Program-made: the position numbers and the translations under genes | Notes under the pieces: generated by a model | What the model was told of the DNA's origin: nothing | The model's input: the letters and a program-made list of their open reading frames with translations, nothing else | Databases searched by the model: none | In this document: piece after piece, positions 31,733 to 43,597 of the stretch | Layout of the letters: each line of letters opens with the position of its first letter | Position numbering within the stretch: position 1 is the first letter of the stretch | Assembly: GCA_027563935.2 (NCBI GenBank) | Contig: CM050449.1 | Location: 85,033,178-85,097,177 of the forward strand | Reading direction: 5' to 3' | DNA length: 64,000 bases | Origin: Costus lasius | Taxonomy: Eukaryota > Streptophyta > Magnoliopsida > Zingiberales > Costaceae

Positions 31733-32434
31733 CCTAAGGTAGAGCTTCCTAAGAAAACCCTAGGATCGTATCTAGACCCTTTTGAGTGTCCTAAGCTAGG
31801 AGTTGACCTAAATCTTAGGCACTCTAGCCTGTCTTTTGACTTAGGAGTTTTAGCTCCTCACCCACTGAACTTTAGGTCCTATATTTTAGAATTTACTTCC
31901 AAAACTTCAGATTTAAGTAACATTCAAAATGACATTGCTTTACTTCCCCTACATGATGTTGAGTATATTGACTTTATAATACCTAGCCATCTTAGTAACA
32001 CTAAGAACCATTATCCCATGTGTTCTAATAAGCATGACTGAGAAAGGTATTCTAATGTAGAAGACCCTGAACAAATAGGACTACTTTTGGAGCATAGGAC
32101 CTAGTAATGGTATGAAAAGACTGGAAGCTATGATGTTGTTTTTTCCCTTAATAAATTGCTAGATTTTTTGGACCCTGCCTTTTATTATATGGAGGACCCC
32201 ACACCATATCAATCTTAGTCCACCCATCATAAAGGCCCCATTAGTGAACATACAAGTGAGACTATCCTTGAGGACCATACCTAATTCACCCTTGGTGAGG
32301 TATAGTTCTTCTACCCAGTCAAGTATGCAAGGTTGACTCCCCGAGGAAGTGCTCACCTTGGCCGCTCCTGCACTCCCCTACTGATGCAAGGACAATTCTC
32401 TAGAGTAGAATTTTTCCAACCTGGAGAGAGTTGA
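31733..32434 (+). pseudogene. Decayed unknown coding frame
   Basis: One plus-strand frame has long open runs separated by single stops. It opens with KVELPKKTLGSYLDPFECP and continues about 95 codons to a TGA near 32039. Further runs follow (SNVEDPEQIGLLLEH; EKTGSYDVVFSLNKLLDFLD; FFYPVKYARLTPRGSAHLG) up to a TGA at 32432. Codon composition looks protein-like, but I recognise no domain. It may be a retroelement ORF or a host pseudogene. It is seen in copy 1 only, because copy 2 is cut before it. Confidence 0.4.
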
Positions 32435-32785
32435 TGGAGGCAGAGGCCATAAACCCCAGAGGGACAATTGGGACTTAAGCCCCACCAACCCATGGCTACC
32501 TTCTAAGTCCCTACCCTGCATATCATGCATCATCATAGGCTACTAGCAATCATAAACTTCATTTAAAGTCGCTATAGACAACCTACTCACATGCTAGAGT
32601 AAGCTAGCTAGCTCACTCTAATAATCTAGTTCCATAAATGGAAAGTTGGTTTCCAACTAGTTCCACTTGAAGACATTGAGTTGATGACCTCCACACTCAC
32701 TTGCCATAAAAGTTAGCGTGCACCAACCATGGATAATTCATCCACATCATCACCATGCGCCAAAATAAGGAATTCCTGAAAGGAT
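32435..32785. other. Unit end, no gene seen
   Basis: Non-coding stretch up to the point where the sequence of base 1 restarts. Nothing marks the restart: no transposon end and no short repeat visible at 32786. Confidence 0.5.
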
Positions 32786-34069
32786 AAAATTCAAATTGCA
32801 ATTAATGCCACCATTCATGATCCACCAATCAAGTGATTGATGATTGAAGCAATAAATGTCAAAATTCCTTTCACACCAAGGAATTTTGAATTAAAGGAAG
32901 GCTAGTCATTCATCATCATCAGAGGAATGATTTAATAATTTTAAAGCACCCTCAAAGCTACATTCGCCCAAAGAAGAGGGAAGATTCAAAGAACCAACAT
33001 ACAAGGCAATCCACTCACGAGGAAAGGAGCTAGGCAACAATTAATGTTGATTTTTCTTTTCCATTTCTTTTTGTAAACATTAAGGGGGAAAATGTGTCTT
33101 CTACCCACCCTTAGTCCTATCTACAAAAGCTTGTAATGCATCATTCATGACATAGTGCAATTGACGAGTTGTTTCCTACAAAATCCTTGGACTTGGATCT
33201 ATTTCTCCCACTTTCTCCTCTCTAGCTGAATTTCTTCTCATCTTCTCATGACATTATCTTCACCTTCTCGAAAGCTTATTCTCTTCAAAAATCAACAAAC
33301 ATCCCAATGGCTCAAAGGGCACAAATCTAATAAAGAAAATCTCCATGGTGCAAATACAAAGAGAAGACCCCGCTAAGTTATTCACATTGTCTCTTCTTAA
33401 ATTTATTATTATGATTTTACTTGCAATCACTTCTTCCTCTCAATAGGTATTGGCACTAGGCTATTTGTTGGGAAATCATCAAGAGTAAGGTCTTCATCCA
33501 TTACTTGCACAAGAAAAGCAAGGATGCTGAAACTTCAAAGATGCGATGTCCATGGCTTCAACAACAAGTATTCTTGCTAAGTTCTCTAACTCAATGAGTG
33601 AAAATATATCCTTTTGGTTTCAACAACTCTCTTACTACACTCTTCTTGTTTCATGTAGGAAATTGGTTCAAGCGTATTATTAATAAAGTGGTGATCTCTT
33701 GAAGACGTGCACACGTTCTTCCCCCTCTCTAAATAATCTTAAAATTGTTCAGATAGAGAATTTGATGGCTTAACCTCCCTCTTAACCTATTTTATTGTAA
33801 AGGACTATTATTTGACATTAAAAGCCACCCATGCTTGTACGGGTTTGTTGTAAGGACGGCGTGTAAGCTCATAGGGCCCTACTTGCCTATTGTACAAAAC
33901 ACAAAAACACTAATTTTCAAATCTTGTTAAAAGCAAATTTTGGTATCCATACAAAATAGAAAAATATTTCTCAAAATGCGTTTGCTTGTAAGCCCATCTC
34001 ATGTATTCCCACCCCACATCATTAAGACTAAGTCGTCCATCAAATTTTATATAACTCGGAGCTTCATAG

Positions 34070-34375
34070 AAATTATGGCCCACTTGTAAAATCTATCATA
34101 ACCATAATTTTTAGAAGAGCATAGAAGAAATCATGGCCGGGTCATGATGGTTGTCATGGCCATGAAGTCCTCATTTTTTAAATTGTAGATACTAGAAATC
34201 ATGGCCCACATGTGATTTTTGTCATGACCATAATCCTTTTGGGATGCTTTCTCATATTTAGATAAAAGACATCACGACTCACCTATGAAATTTGTCATGG
34301 TTGTGATCCTGTCTAGCCAACTTCGTAGAAACCCAAAGAAAGAATCATGGCCTGCTAATAAAATTGGTTATGCAA
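34070..34375. repeat. Hairpin array A, copy 2
   Basis: Identical to 1285-1590. Confidence 0.7.
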
Positions 34376-37176
34376 AGATTCTTCTCGCTAGCTGTGACAC
34401 CTTCATTTTCTTACAGGAATTGGTTTGTTCTTGAAATAAATTTTAAGGGAAACATATATGAAAGGTCCTTAACATATTTATGAAGTATTTGGAATGCTTT
34501 TGGGGAGTATTTTGGGCCAAGCAATGAGAAGGATGACTACATGGGAGATTGCACCAAACACCTTTGTTCAGAGGCTTAGATATGTGCTTTCTTCATTGAT
34601 TCTGTTGTTGATAAATCCTCATTTCATATACATTTTGCTAATTTGGTTTTCCATTGTAGTTAATTATAAGGGATTTGGTTGTTCAAACAATGTAGGCGAT
34701 GGCATAAATATTATTCAACGACAAGGGCATAGCCCATTAGATATTTTTATGAATTAAAATTATGTTTTTCCTCTTTAATATAACAACTATATATGTTGTT
34801 GATTCAACTATTTGCACGTTAATTTCCATGTATCACTCTAGCCAAGTTTTGAATGTTGTTTGACATCGTGAGATGTACTATAAGGTGAATCGTGATGTCA
34901 GATATATAATAGTTGTATAGCTCGATCGGATCACCAAAGTAGAAAGCTACATGCTACCTGCTATGGAACTGATCCACTAGCTTCACCATGATCATTAAAC
35001 ATTAGTCAAGCTAATGACCTAAAAGAAGCACTTTGTGGGAGTCAACCTAAATTTCTTTCCTTTATTTCTATTTTTTATTTGTATATATGGCGTTAGTCTT
35101 GTAATATTTTTTTATTTATTTTTTTGTATATTTAAATTTTAAGAACAAACTCCATATTCCAAATGTTAATAATTTAATCTATTTTCAAAACTTTTCAAAA
35201 ATAATTTTCAGACTCGAGTGAAAAATCATGGTCACAACCGTGAACACAACCTCAGCCGTGATCAAAAGAAGGAGAAAAGGGAATGTTTGTTGCATAAAAA
35301 AACATATGTAACAACACAAAATCCCTTTGTAAGTATCACTTCCCAACCTTCCTAATGATGGATATATTTTCTTTTATGATATGATAAATTATTCAATAAC
35401 GAAATAGAGTTGTAAAATAATCTAAAACTTTAGTGTTTTAGGAGAGCTCATCGAGAGCTCATTGAGAGCTATAAAAGAATCTAAAACTTTACAGATTTCT
35501 CAGCCCGATTCTAGTTGATGACACTTGACTTATTCTTTACCGATTTCTCCTTTGCTAGGCTATAAAAGAATCTAAAACTTTAGGGTTTTAGGAGAGCTCA
35601 TTGAGAGCAAAAATCTACCAATTTTGAACCACTCCCATTTCCTCCAAGTGCCGAATTGAAGCTGAGAAGGCATCAATGGTGACAGAAACATAGCAACACT
35701 TTATGTTGTTCGTATACGATTGTATATCTATAATTAAATTGCAAAATTCATACATAAGGTAGTTACGACTGTGGATAAGAGTTCCTACTTTAAATTGCAT
35801 TGAAATCCATTAAGCATTGAGAGAGATTAGAGTTGGAGTAGTCAGGTGTCATCTGCTATAATCGAGCTTTATAGATGGAACCATAGGCCATGATTGTAAT
35901 CATGGGGGCAACTATAGATAGAATAAAATGATTATGCTTTTGTTTATTGGGGGCAAATTATATATTTTTTTTTTTGGTATAGAACTATAAATATACATTT
36001 ATAGTTAATGTTTATAATTCAAATAAATGTTGCCCCACACCTACTATCATGAATCATCATGCTCTACTATTTACTACCATTGATAGGTCAGACAAGATGC
36101 CAATCCTAATATATTTATTGGTGGGAAAAATCTTATCTTGATTATACATATTCCTTTTTATAATTTGTGGCATACCTGATTATAGCCTTCATATTATACA
36201 TTTGATACATGTGAGTTTTTATGGTATCAAAATATAGAACTAATTATTTAGGAATATGTAGTGACCTTATATCTCAAGGTCATATAAAATATTGTCAGAA
36301 TGAGAATGCTTATGCCACTGATATACCAATGAATATATAACATTATCAATTTAGGTGTTTTTAGTGCATTTGTCTCTCGCATGTATTCATATGACTTGAT
36401 ATCTTATATGACGTGCCAACATTCTTGTCATTAGTCACTAGATATATTAGTGTAAGTATATAAATATTGTCTAAATCTATAAAACACTTTATTAGGGATA
36501 TTTTAGAATGATCATATTATTCTAAAAATATTATTATAAATATCAAGTATACAAAATAATCGTAATATCTTTGATTAAATATAAATAAACATGAAAAGAT
36601 ATATGCTAAAACCCGTTATCCATTTATTGTTCTCCAAAACATACACCGAAAGAATTTTAAATGTTACATAATCATCTCTAATGTTTATGTAAAATCTATA
36701 ATGCAAAAATTATGGATTGCAAATAGGCACCCATAGAAATCATTAGTTAGATAGATATTTGAATTTGATTCCTTGATTGATAGTAATCAATGCATGTCCA
36801 TTAGAAAAGTACGAGATATTATAGATTGAAGTAGTAATTCTCATGGACATGTCACACCCTCTTTCTTATTCAATAATAAGTTGTTCCAACCAAGCCCATT
36901 CCTTTTAGGAAATCCTCTTTGATATCTTTGCTTTTCTCTCATGTAGACAGCTACCTACTTATTATATTATAGCAGGCAATACTTATTTATAGAAATTTCT
37001 TCATAAAATAAGCTTTAAAATAACTATTTTATTAAAATTGGCTTTCTCCAACCGAAATGAATTGTTAAACCACTCTATTCCTCATATCTAATCCTAGTCT
37101 TTTTTCCTTGTTGCAACAAACTTTGTATTAAATAGTACCACAAAACAGATTGCTAATTTTAGTTATATAATGTTCG
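34376..37176. other. Upstream region of GDSL gene, copy 2
   Basis: Same content as 1591-4391, including the local repeat at 35419-35611. First base difference from copy 1 is at 35152. No gene seen. Confidence 0.5.
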
Positions 37177-37184
37177 TATAAATA
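37177..37184 (+). promoter_or_regulatory. TATA box of GDSL gene, copy 2
   Basis: TATAAATA, unchanged. Two of the nearest upstream changes between the copies are at the equivalents of 4354 and 4370. Confidence 0.6.
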
Positions 37185-37247
37185 TTCATTGTATTTGTAA
37201 GCAAGGGATTGCATAGTGTTTGTCTCCTCTTAATGCATAGAAAAAAT

Positions 37248-38825
37248 ATGGCACTGATCAAGCTCATCATAAGTCTTATTCTACTACAATTTCACTCAAC
37301 AAAAGCCCACAATTCCAACAAGACAACAATTGTGCCTGCCATAATCGTCTTTGGTGACTCCATTGTTGATCCTGGCAACAATAATGTCCTTTTCACCGTT
37401 GTGAAGAGCAATTTTCCACCTTATGGTCGAGATTTCATTAATCATATGCCTACTGGTCGATTCTCTAATGGCAAAATTAGTATGGATTTCCTAGGTAATA
37501 TAGGACCTCTCTTGTTAGCAACATAAAAATTTCAATCTCTTAAGTTATATTATATTAGCTTCACAATCTACTCCTACTTGCAGCTTCTAAATTGGGAGTC
37601 AAGGAATATATACCAGCTTTTCTTGGTACACAGCTTAGCCCCCAAGATCTCATCACTGGTGTAAGCTTTGCTTCTGCAGGAACGGGTTATGATCCTCTCA
37701 CGGCAACAGTCGCGGTATCATCTATTTTGATATCTTTATTTATATTTAATTTTTAGAAACTATATATTTACCTTTCACATTAATAAGAGTATATATTGGG
37801 AATGTTGATACTATTGATACAGTCAGTCATCCCTCTACCTCAACAACTTGAGTACTTCAAACAATACAAAAAGAGATTGGAAGGCATTTTAAGAGAGAAG
37901 ATGGAACAACATTTGTTAGAGAGTTTGTTCATTGTTTGTTCAGGTTCAAATGATGTAGTTGAATATTTTAGCAATCCAATGGAGCAACATGCCAGAGATA
38001 TGAATTCACAGGCAAAGTACTTGGTCCAAATTGCTTCAAGATTTTTGCAGGTAATTTTAAAATATAAATGTAATTTCCAAGTAATATATCAACCATATAA
38101 AATGTACAATGAGATGTAAGCTTAAAGATAACTAGAGAAAGTTGAATTATTTGAAGATGAAATTAAGTATCCATCTTGGTCACATATCCATGGATTATAG
38201 ATGATACATTCGAGTACTTGATTTTTTTTTTCTTTAATTAGATGACTTGTTTTCTAATAGGATTTAGCTAGTCAAGGAGCAAGGAAGGTGGGTGTTGTTG
38301 GAATTCCACCAGTTGGTTGCATGCCATCACAAAGAGTTCTAGCTGGTGGAATCTTTACTGAATGTGCAGATGGATCCAACCAATTTGCACAAACATACAA
38401 TGAAAAGTTAATCATGGAGATAAAAAGACTTAATTCCATCCTTAAAGGGAAGAAAATATTCTATATTGATGTCTACTCTATCCTATTTAATATTATTCAG
38501 CATCCGTCCACATATGGTAAGTTTGACCAACCAAATATTTACAAGAAAATAATTTTCTTATGCATAACTTTCACACACTTGTTAATATATTATAAGATTG
38601 ATAAGTTGAAATTTTCTCATAACTTGTGTTGCAGGATTCCAAGTTTCAGAGAGAGGTTGTTGTGGGACAGGAACATTAGAGGTGGCTGTTCTATGTAATG
38701 CATTGACTACAACTTGTAGAAATGCTTCAGAGTATATTTTTTGGGATAGCTACCATCCAACGGAAAGGGCTAATGAGGTCCTTGTAGAGCAACTTGTCCA
38801 AAAGTATATCAGCTTCATCAAATGA
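37248..38825 (+). CDS. GDSL esterase/lipase, five exons, copy 2
   Basis: Exons 37248-37494, 37584-37714, 37823-38050, 38261-38516 and 38635-38825; 350 residues with all catalytic blocks and splice sites intact. Only three coding differences from copy 1: GGC for GGA at Gly75, ACG for ACA at Thr116 (both silent), and Pro284 (CCG, 38504-38506) for Arg284. Pro is what the family usually has in this NP-x-x-YG segment, so this copy looks ancestral at that site. Both copies appear able to make protein. Confidence 0.9.
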
Positions 38826-38929
38826 GATATTCATGAATCTATTTGAGTCAAAATTACTTCTTTCAATTGCTTGGCTCTAGTGCCAAACAAGCAAATAAAT
38901 ATCTCAATGTCAAATATAAATTTCCTATT

Positions 38930-38935
38930 AATAAA
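38930..38935 (+). terminator. Poly(A) signal of GDSL gene, copy 2
   Basis: AATAAA, same spacing as in copy 1. Confidence 0.5.
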
Positions 38936-41220
38936 ATCTCAATTGCCCATATCCACTTTGATTGTCACCATGCTTCTTAAATTATAAAAGAGACATTGCC
39001 ATATCAACATTTGTGTTCAAGTGGGAGAAACATATATTATAATTGTTGTGGACATAAAATTCTCATTTACAAAGTTGTGGCATGTCAATATGATAATGAT
39101 ATCAATAGAAAAAAGTTGTGGCATGTCAATATGATAAAATTCTAACCTTCCAATACAAGGAAAGGCACTCATTCAAGTTCGACAAATCAAGGCTTGAGTT
39201 TCTTGATCCATAATTTCTAACAAGGACTGGAGGTGAATAAGATGAACCTTGTCCTCTAGGCATCAGTGTCACACAAATTGGCCATAGGTAGTGACTATAT
39301 GAGATTTATAATCACAATCGGTGACAATGATCACGGTCCATGAACAACAAATTGTGCATAACAACTTCAAGTGATTTTAACAGCAATCTTGAATTTTGTA
39401 GAGTTTTTGTAATGAAATCATGAGCTATGTTGCTTAAAACTTAATTTTTGAACATGAGAAGTAACCTGTATATCTTCTTGTGCCATGAACCAATATAATT
39501 CCCTTTATTTTGTTATTCAACTATTATTCATTTACTTAAAAAAAAAAGTTTATTTCACATGCTTTTATGAGAGCAGAATAAACTCATGTCTTAGATATAG
39601 TAAATATGCATTGAAAGATGTTTTTTATTGTAAAAAAATCCATAATTAAACTTATAAAGATTAGCTCACGAGAGTGTTATTTGATTTAATAGTTGTTGCT
39701 CAATTTACATATTTTTATATTTGATTTATAGATTCTATACGCTACCCTAATAGGTCACTTTTATAATGTTAGAAAACCTATAACTAAACTTGTAAGCTTA
39801 GTCAACGAGAGTGACTAAAATTACTTGAGGGTCTAAAATTATAATAGAACTTAATGTAACTTGATAAGCTATGAGATTGTCTATTAGGTTAACATTTGGT
39901 TGGTAGCATATGAGAGGGGACAGCTGTATCATATGATATTTTTTTGTTAACTTGTTGAATTAATTTAACAAATAAATTTCACTTGTTTTAGCGTCTGGTA
40001 TCAATGTGGAGAAACCCTAGTTACAAACTCTTCAGTATTTGATATCTCTTTGGATCAACATTCTAGCTTTTAAATTTTTTCTTTTATTTAAAACTGTTGA
40101 AAATCGTTCACTTAGTGAGTATAATTAAAATTAATTGGTACTTAGTATATAGATCCTCATGAGAACAATAATCTTTTATATTACTTCGATATAATTGTGC
40201 CCTTGTGGCTACATCAATGATCATCCAAGCAATTGGGACAAACTTCTATGCAATGCCAAATTATCCTACAATAGTATAGTCAATAGAACCAATGGTCTAT
40301 CCCTTTTCCATAAAAACTTAGGTTACTAGCCCAATAAGGTGATAGACCATTTTCCCATGTTTAAGCACTTTAGAACTTTTTTTGCCTACTTGTGATTTTG
40401 CTTTACGCACTTTGCATATGCATCATAGCATACTAGCTAAAATGTTAGATTCTTTACTCTCATATCATCAAGATGTCATATTATGAGTACGTGAGCAACA
40501 TGGACATGGAATAGGATGAAAGTTGGATGATATGGGCAAAGTCAATGATAATGCCTATGTTCTTAGCCTGTCACAAGAACTTGGGATCTCCACCTGATGT
40601 AGTGCAAGTCCCAACCTACCAAAAATTTTCAACAGATAACGACTATGATGTCATAGCCTGCCTGTAATGCCATATCACGATTGTGACCAAGATCACAGCC
40701 CTAACCGCAAAGCAATTTGTGGAATTTTGTAAAAAAAACCTAGAAGCTATCACAACCATGACATACATCATGGCCTACCCGTAACACAAAATCATGGCCA
40801 CGACCGAGATCATTGCCTGATCATTAAACAATATGTGGATTTTGCATAATGGACTGAGAGCCAACACAGCCGTGACGTACCTATGACAGCCTCAAAAAAG
40901 CTAGAACAACCTCCTTCAAAGGCCCTACAACGATCACAACATCCTAGCATGCCTCCTAAGCAATACATGGTAGTAATCAGCCCTTCTTCGGCTTATATGG
41001 AGCTCATTCAGCCCATGTTCTTTCTCCCATTCATCTTCTTGTGTTTAGGTCTAAGGCACCAAGCTGTTCGCTAGATCGTGTGGTTGCCCCGAGTCATGCT
41101 TGAAGAAAAAAATTTGGCTTGCTCGCTTGAGGTCAGTGCAAATTAATTTCTATAGAATTGGGTGTCATTGTTCTTCATCATTTATCTGGTATTGCTCAAA
41201 TACATATCTCAATGGTTAGT
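38936..41220. other. Intergenic region, copy 2
   Basis: Matches 6151-8434, with the 25-bp repeat at 39071-39136 and hairpin-type repeat B at 40643-40881 (the 14-bp palindrome carries one change). No gene seen. Confidence 0.5.
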
Positions 41221-42758
41221 TGATAGAGGCGTACCGCAAGTGCACGGTCTTTCGTATAATATAAATTATCGACCCCATGAGGACTAGGGGTCAAGTACTA
41301 ACTATTCAGTTAATCAATAGCTAGGTAATCGATTAATGGAGAAATGACTAATACCCTAATGCAAACAAATAAACTACAGCTAATCAAGAACAAGCAGAAC
41401 AGGAAACAAGCAATCGGGGTTTTACTGTCTTGAGAGAAAATTGGGGTTTCAGGTTTCACCACACTGAAGCATGCAAGAAAATTAATGCTGATATTTTAAT
41501 TGAATTTTTACCTATGTTCTTAAGGTAATCCTTCCTAGGGTACAGACACACTCCCTCTCAGGACACGATCTGGTGTCCAACTTAACCCAAGTCTCCTACT
41601 CTCGTGGCTTAATGGGTTAAGCAGACCCAATGAGTTCTGTGATGGATTAGGGTTCCTAGGGTGATTTTGACAACTCTCGTGGCCGAAATCACCAGTCCAG
41701 TCTAAGGGGATCCGATGATTGTGGTTCATCTCTCAGTCCTACCCACAACATCTAAAACATAAAAATGTATGGCCAGTACATAATCATGAATTAAAACTTC
41801 CTAGACATGAATAAGAACAAAGACAAATATGAGAAATATATAGATCAAGCATTAATATTCAACATTCTTATAGTGAGCTACACCCAAACCCCGAAAAAAA
41901 GTTTACGCTACAAGATACATCGTTAAACACATGAAATCTCTCATACAAATTGATTCAAACTAGAGGGAGGAGTATATCCTTGACGAAAGAGGGTGGAGCA
42001 CAATCTTCAGCGTCCAAACGAGGAAGAAATCGCGCCAGAATAGTGTCGCCGTCTAGAAAAACGCTCCAAAATGGTAAGAATTGCCGTTTTGCTTTGTTCT
42101 CCTCAACCAGTCACCCAAATCACTTGATTCCAATTCCAAAACGTTCGTCTCCCAATTAGGAAGGTCTCCCTAAAATTTCAGAAAATTCTACTCCAGGAAT
42201 AGTAAGTTACGAGCAAAAAACCGAATGTCTATCGACACTGGGTGGAACCGTTCATGGCCGTGTATGGATGCACGGCCATGCTGTGAACGGCTTGTCGAGG
42301 TTGATTTTCTGAAAAACTTACTCTTCACGGCCGTGTATGTGTTCACGGGTGTGGCCGTGAACACTTCGTTGAGTTCTGGAAAAGTTGGCCGATCTCTTCA
42401 CCGCCGTGCATGGTTGCACAGGCGTGCCCGTGAATGGCTCGGCGCAGTCTGGGAATGCAGGCTCATACAAGGCCGTGCATGGATACATGGCCATGCCTGT
42501 GAAGAGTGTAGAAAAGTCTGTTTGAGCTGAAATTTGACATGTAGCTTTGTCTCATCTTGAAGAATCATTTTGTATCTTCAAATCTTCCAAATTCCATCGA
42601 TTTTAGGGCAAAATCCCTACAATTCAATAAAACTAAGAAAAAGTGAAGACTCTGAAGAATATGAAGCATTTAAGCAAATAAATGAGACAAAACATGCATT
42701 TTACTTTAAAATACTAATCGAATTAAGCCACGATATATCATATATTTGTATGTCATCA
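41221..42758 (-). repeat. Relict Tat-type LTR, copy 2
   Basis: Same as 8435-9972 with about 25 substitutions. Hairpin array C is at 42248-42502; in its second unit the G-T pair of copy 1 is a G-C pair here (GGCCGTGAA). Confidence 0.6.
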
Positions 42759-43597
42759 TTAGTGTAGTTTTACCTCTATATGCATTTCCACTTCCCTCGT
42801 CTAAAGACCCTCTCACAGTTTTACCTCTACATTATCACATAAAACCTAGAGTCAAAATGAAGGAGCATTCCTCCCATTACTCCATCTGCACCAAATAAAG
42901 CATTAGAGTCAGCCACAAACAACTATCGTCTGTTCACAGCGGTCCGCTCATTGTATTCAATTTTGTCACAGTTTTCAGCAACTTAGTCTAGTCTTGCATT
43001 GTGATTGGTAACTATATCAAGAGCTAATTACTAGGATCCAACATCCTAAGAACCTAGTTCCACTATGTGAGGTATTTTATTTCTCTATGCATGGATGTAT
43101 TGGAGATCATGATACATCAACTCATAGCCGCAATGCATTCTAGAATTTGGTTCTAGTAAATCATACTTTGGATTATTTGGGATATTTTATTTCAATAATA
43201 GGTTTCCCATAAAGGTTGCCATGGCATAATTATTCTAGTTTTACCTCTTGTATGTCATGGGTTGGAACTAAATCAAGTGGGTGAGAAATAGGTTTGACAT
43301 ATCTCTTCATCTTTTTCCTCACTCTCTTTTTCTTCAATGCTTTTCTCAATTCTATAACTCTCTGGTTCACTCTCCTATAACTCATTGTTCCTTACTTGAG
43401 ATTCCTCTAATGCTTCTATAGGTCTAGCTAAGTCTATCACTTGTTGGGCTATCTGGTTTCCTAATATCTGGAAGTGGTTGGTTACACTATCTACTTTGGA
43501 TATTAGTTCCTAAACAATTCACATTGTTTTGCCTTTTCTTATTAAGTTATTGATTTTGCTTGTTTTGAGCAATTATGAAGATTCCACGTAAGGCTTC
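42759..43597. other. Tat internal debris, copy 2
   Basis: Same as 9973-10811; no intact frame. Confidence 0.35.

Larger units (their letters stand above)
1..32785. repeat. Tandem 32.8 kb unit, copy 1
   Basis: The sequence from base 1 recurs at 32786 with the same order of all features and the same orientation. Offsets are 32785, 32786 and 32788 in successive thirds; the changes fall at an A-run (6753-6761, 9 versus 10) and a T-run (12810-12823, 14 versus 16). The unit holds one GDSL gene and at least four LTR-element layers. The start at base 1 is only the window edge, so the true breakpoint is not known. Confidence 0.97.
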
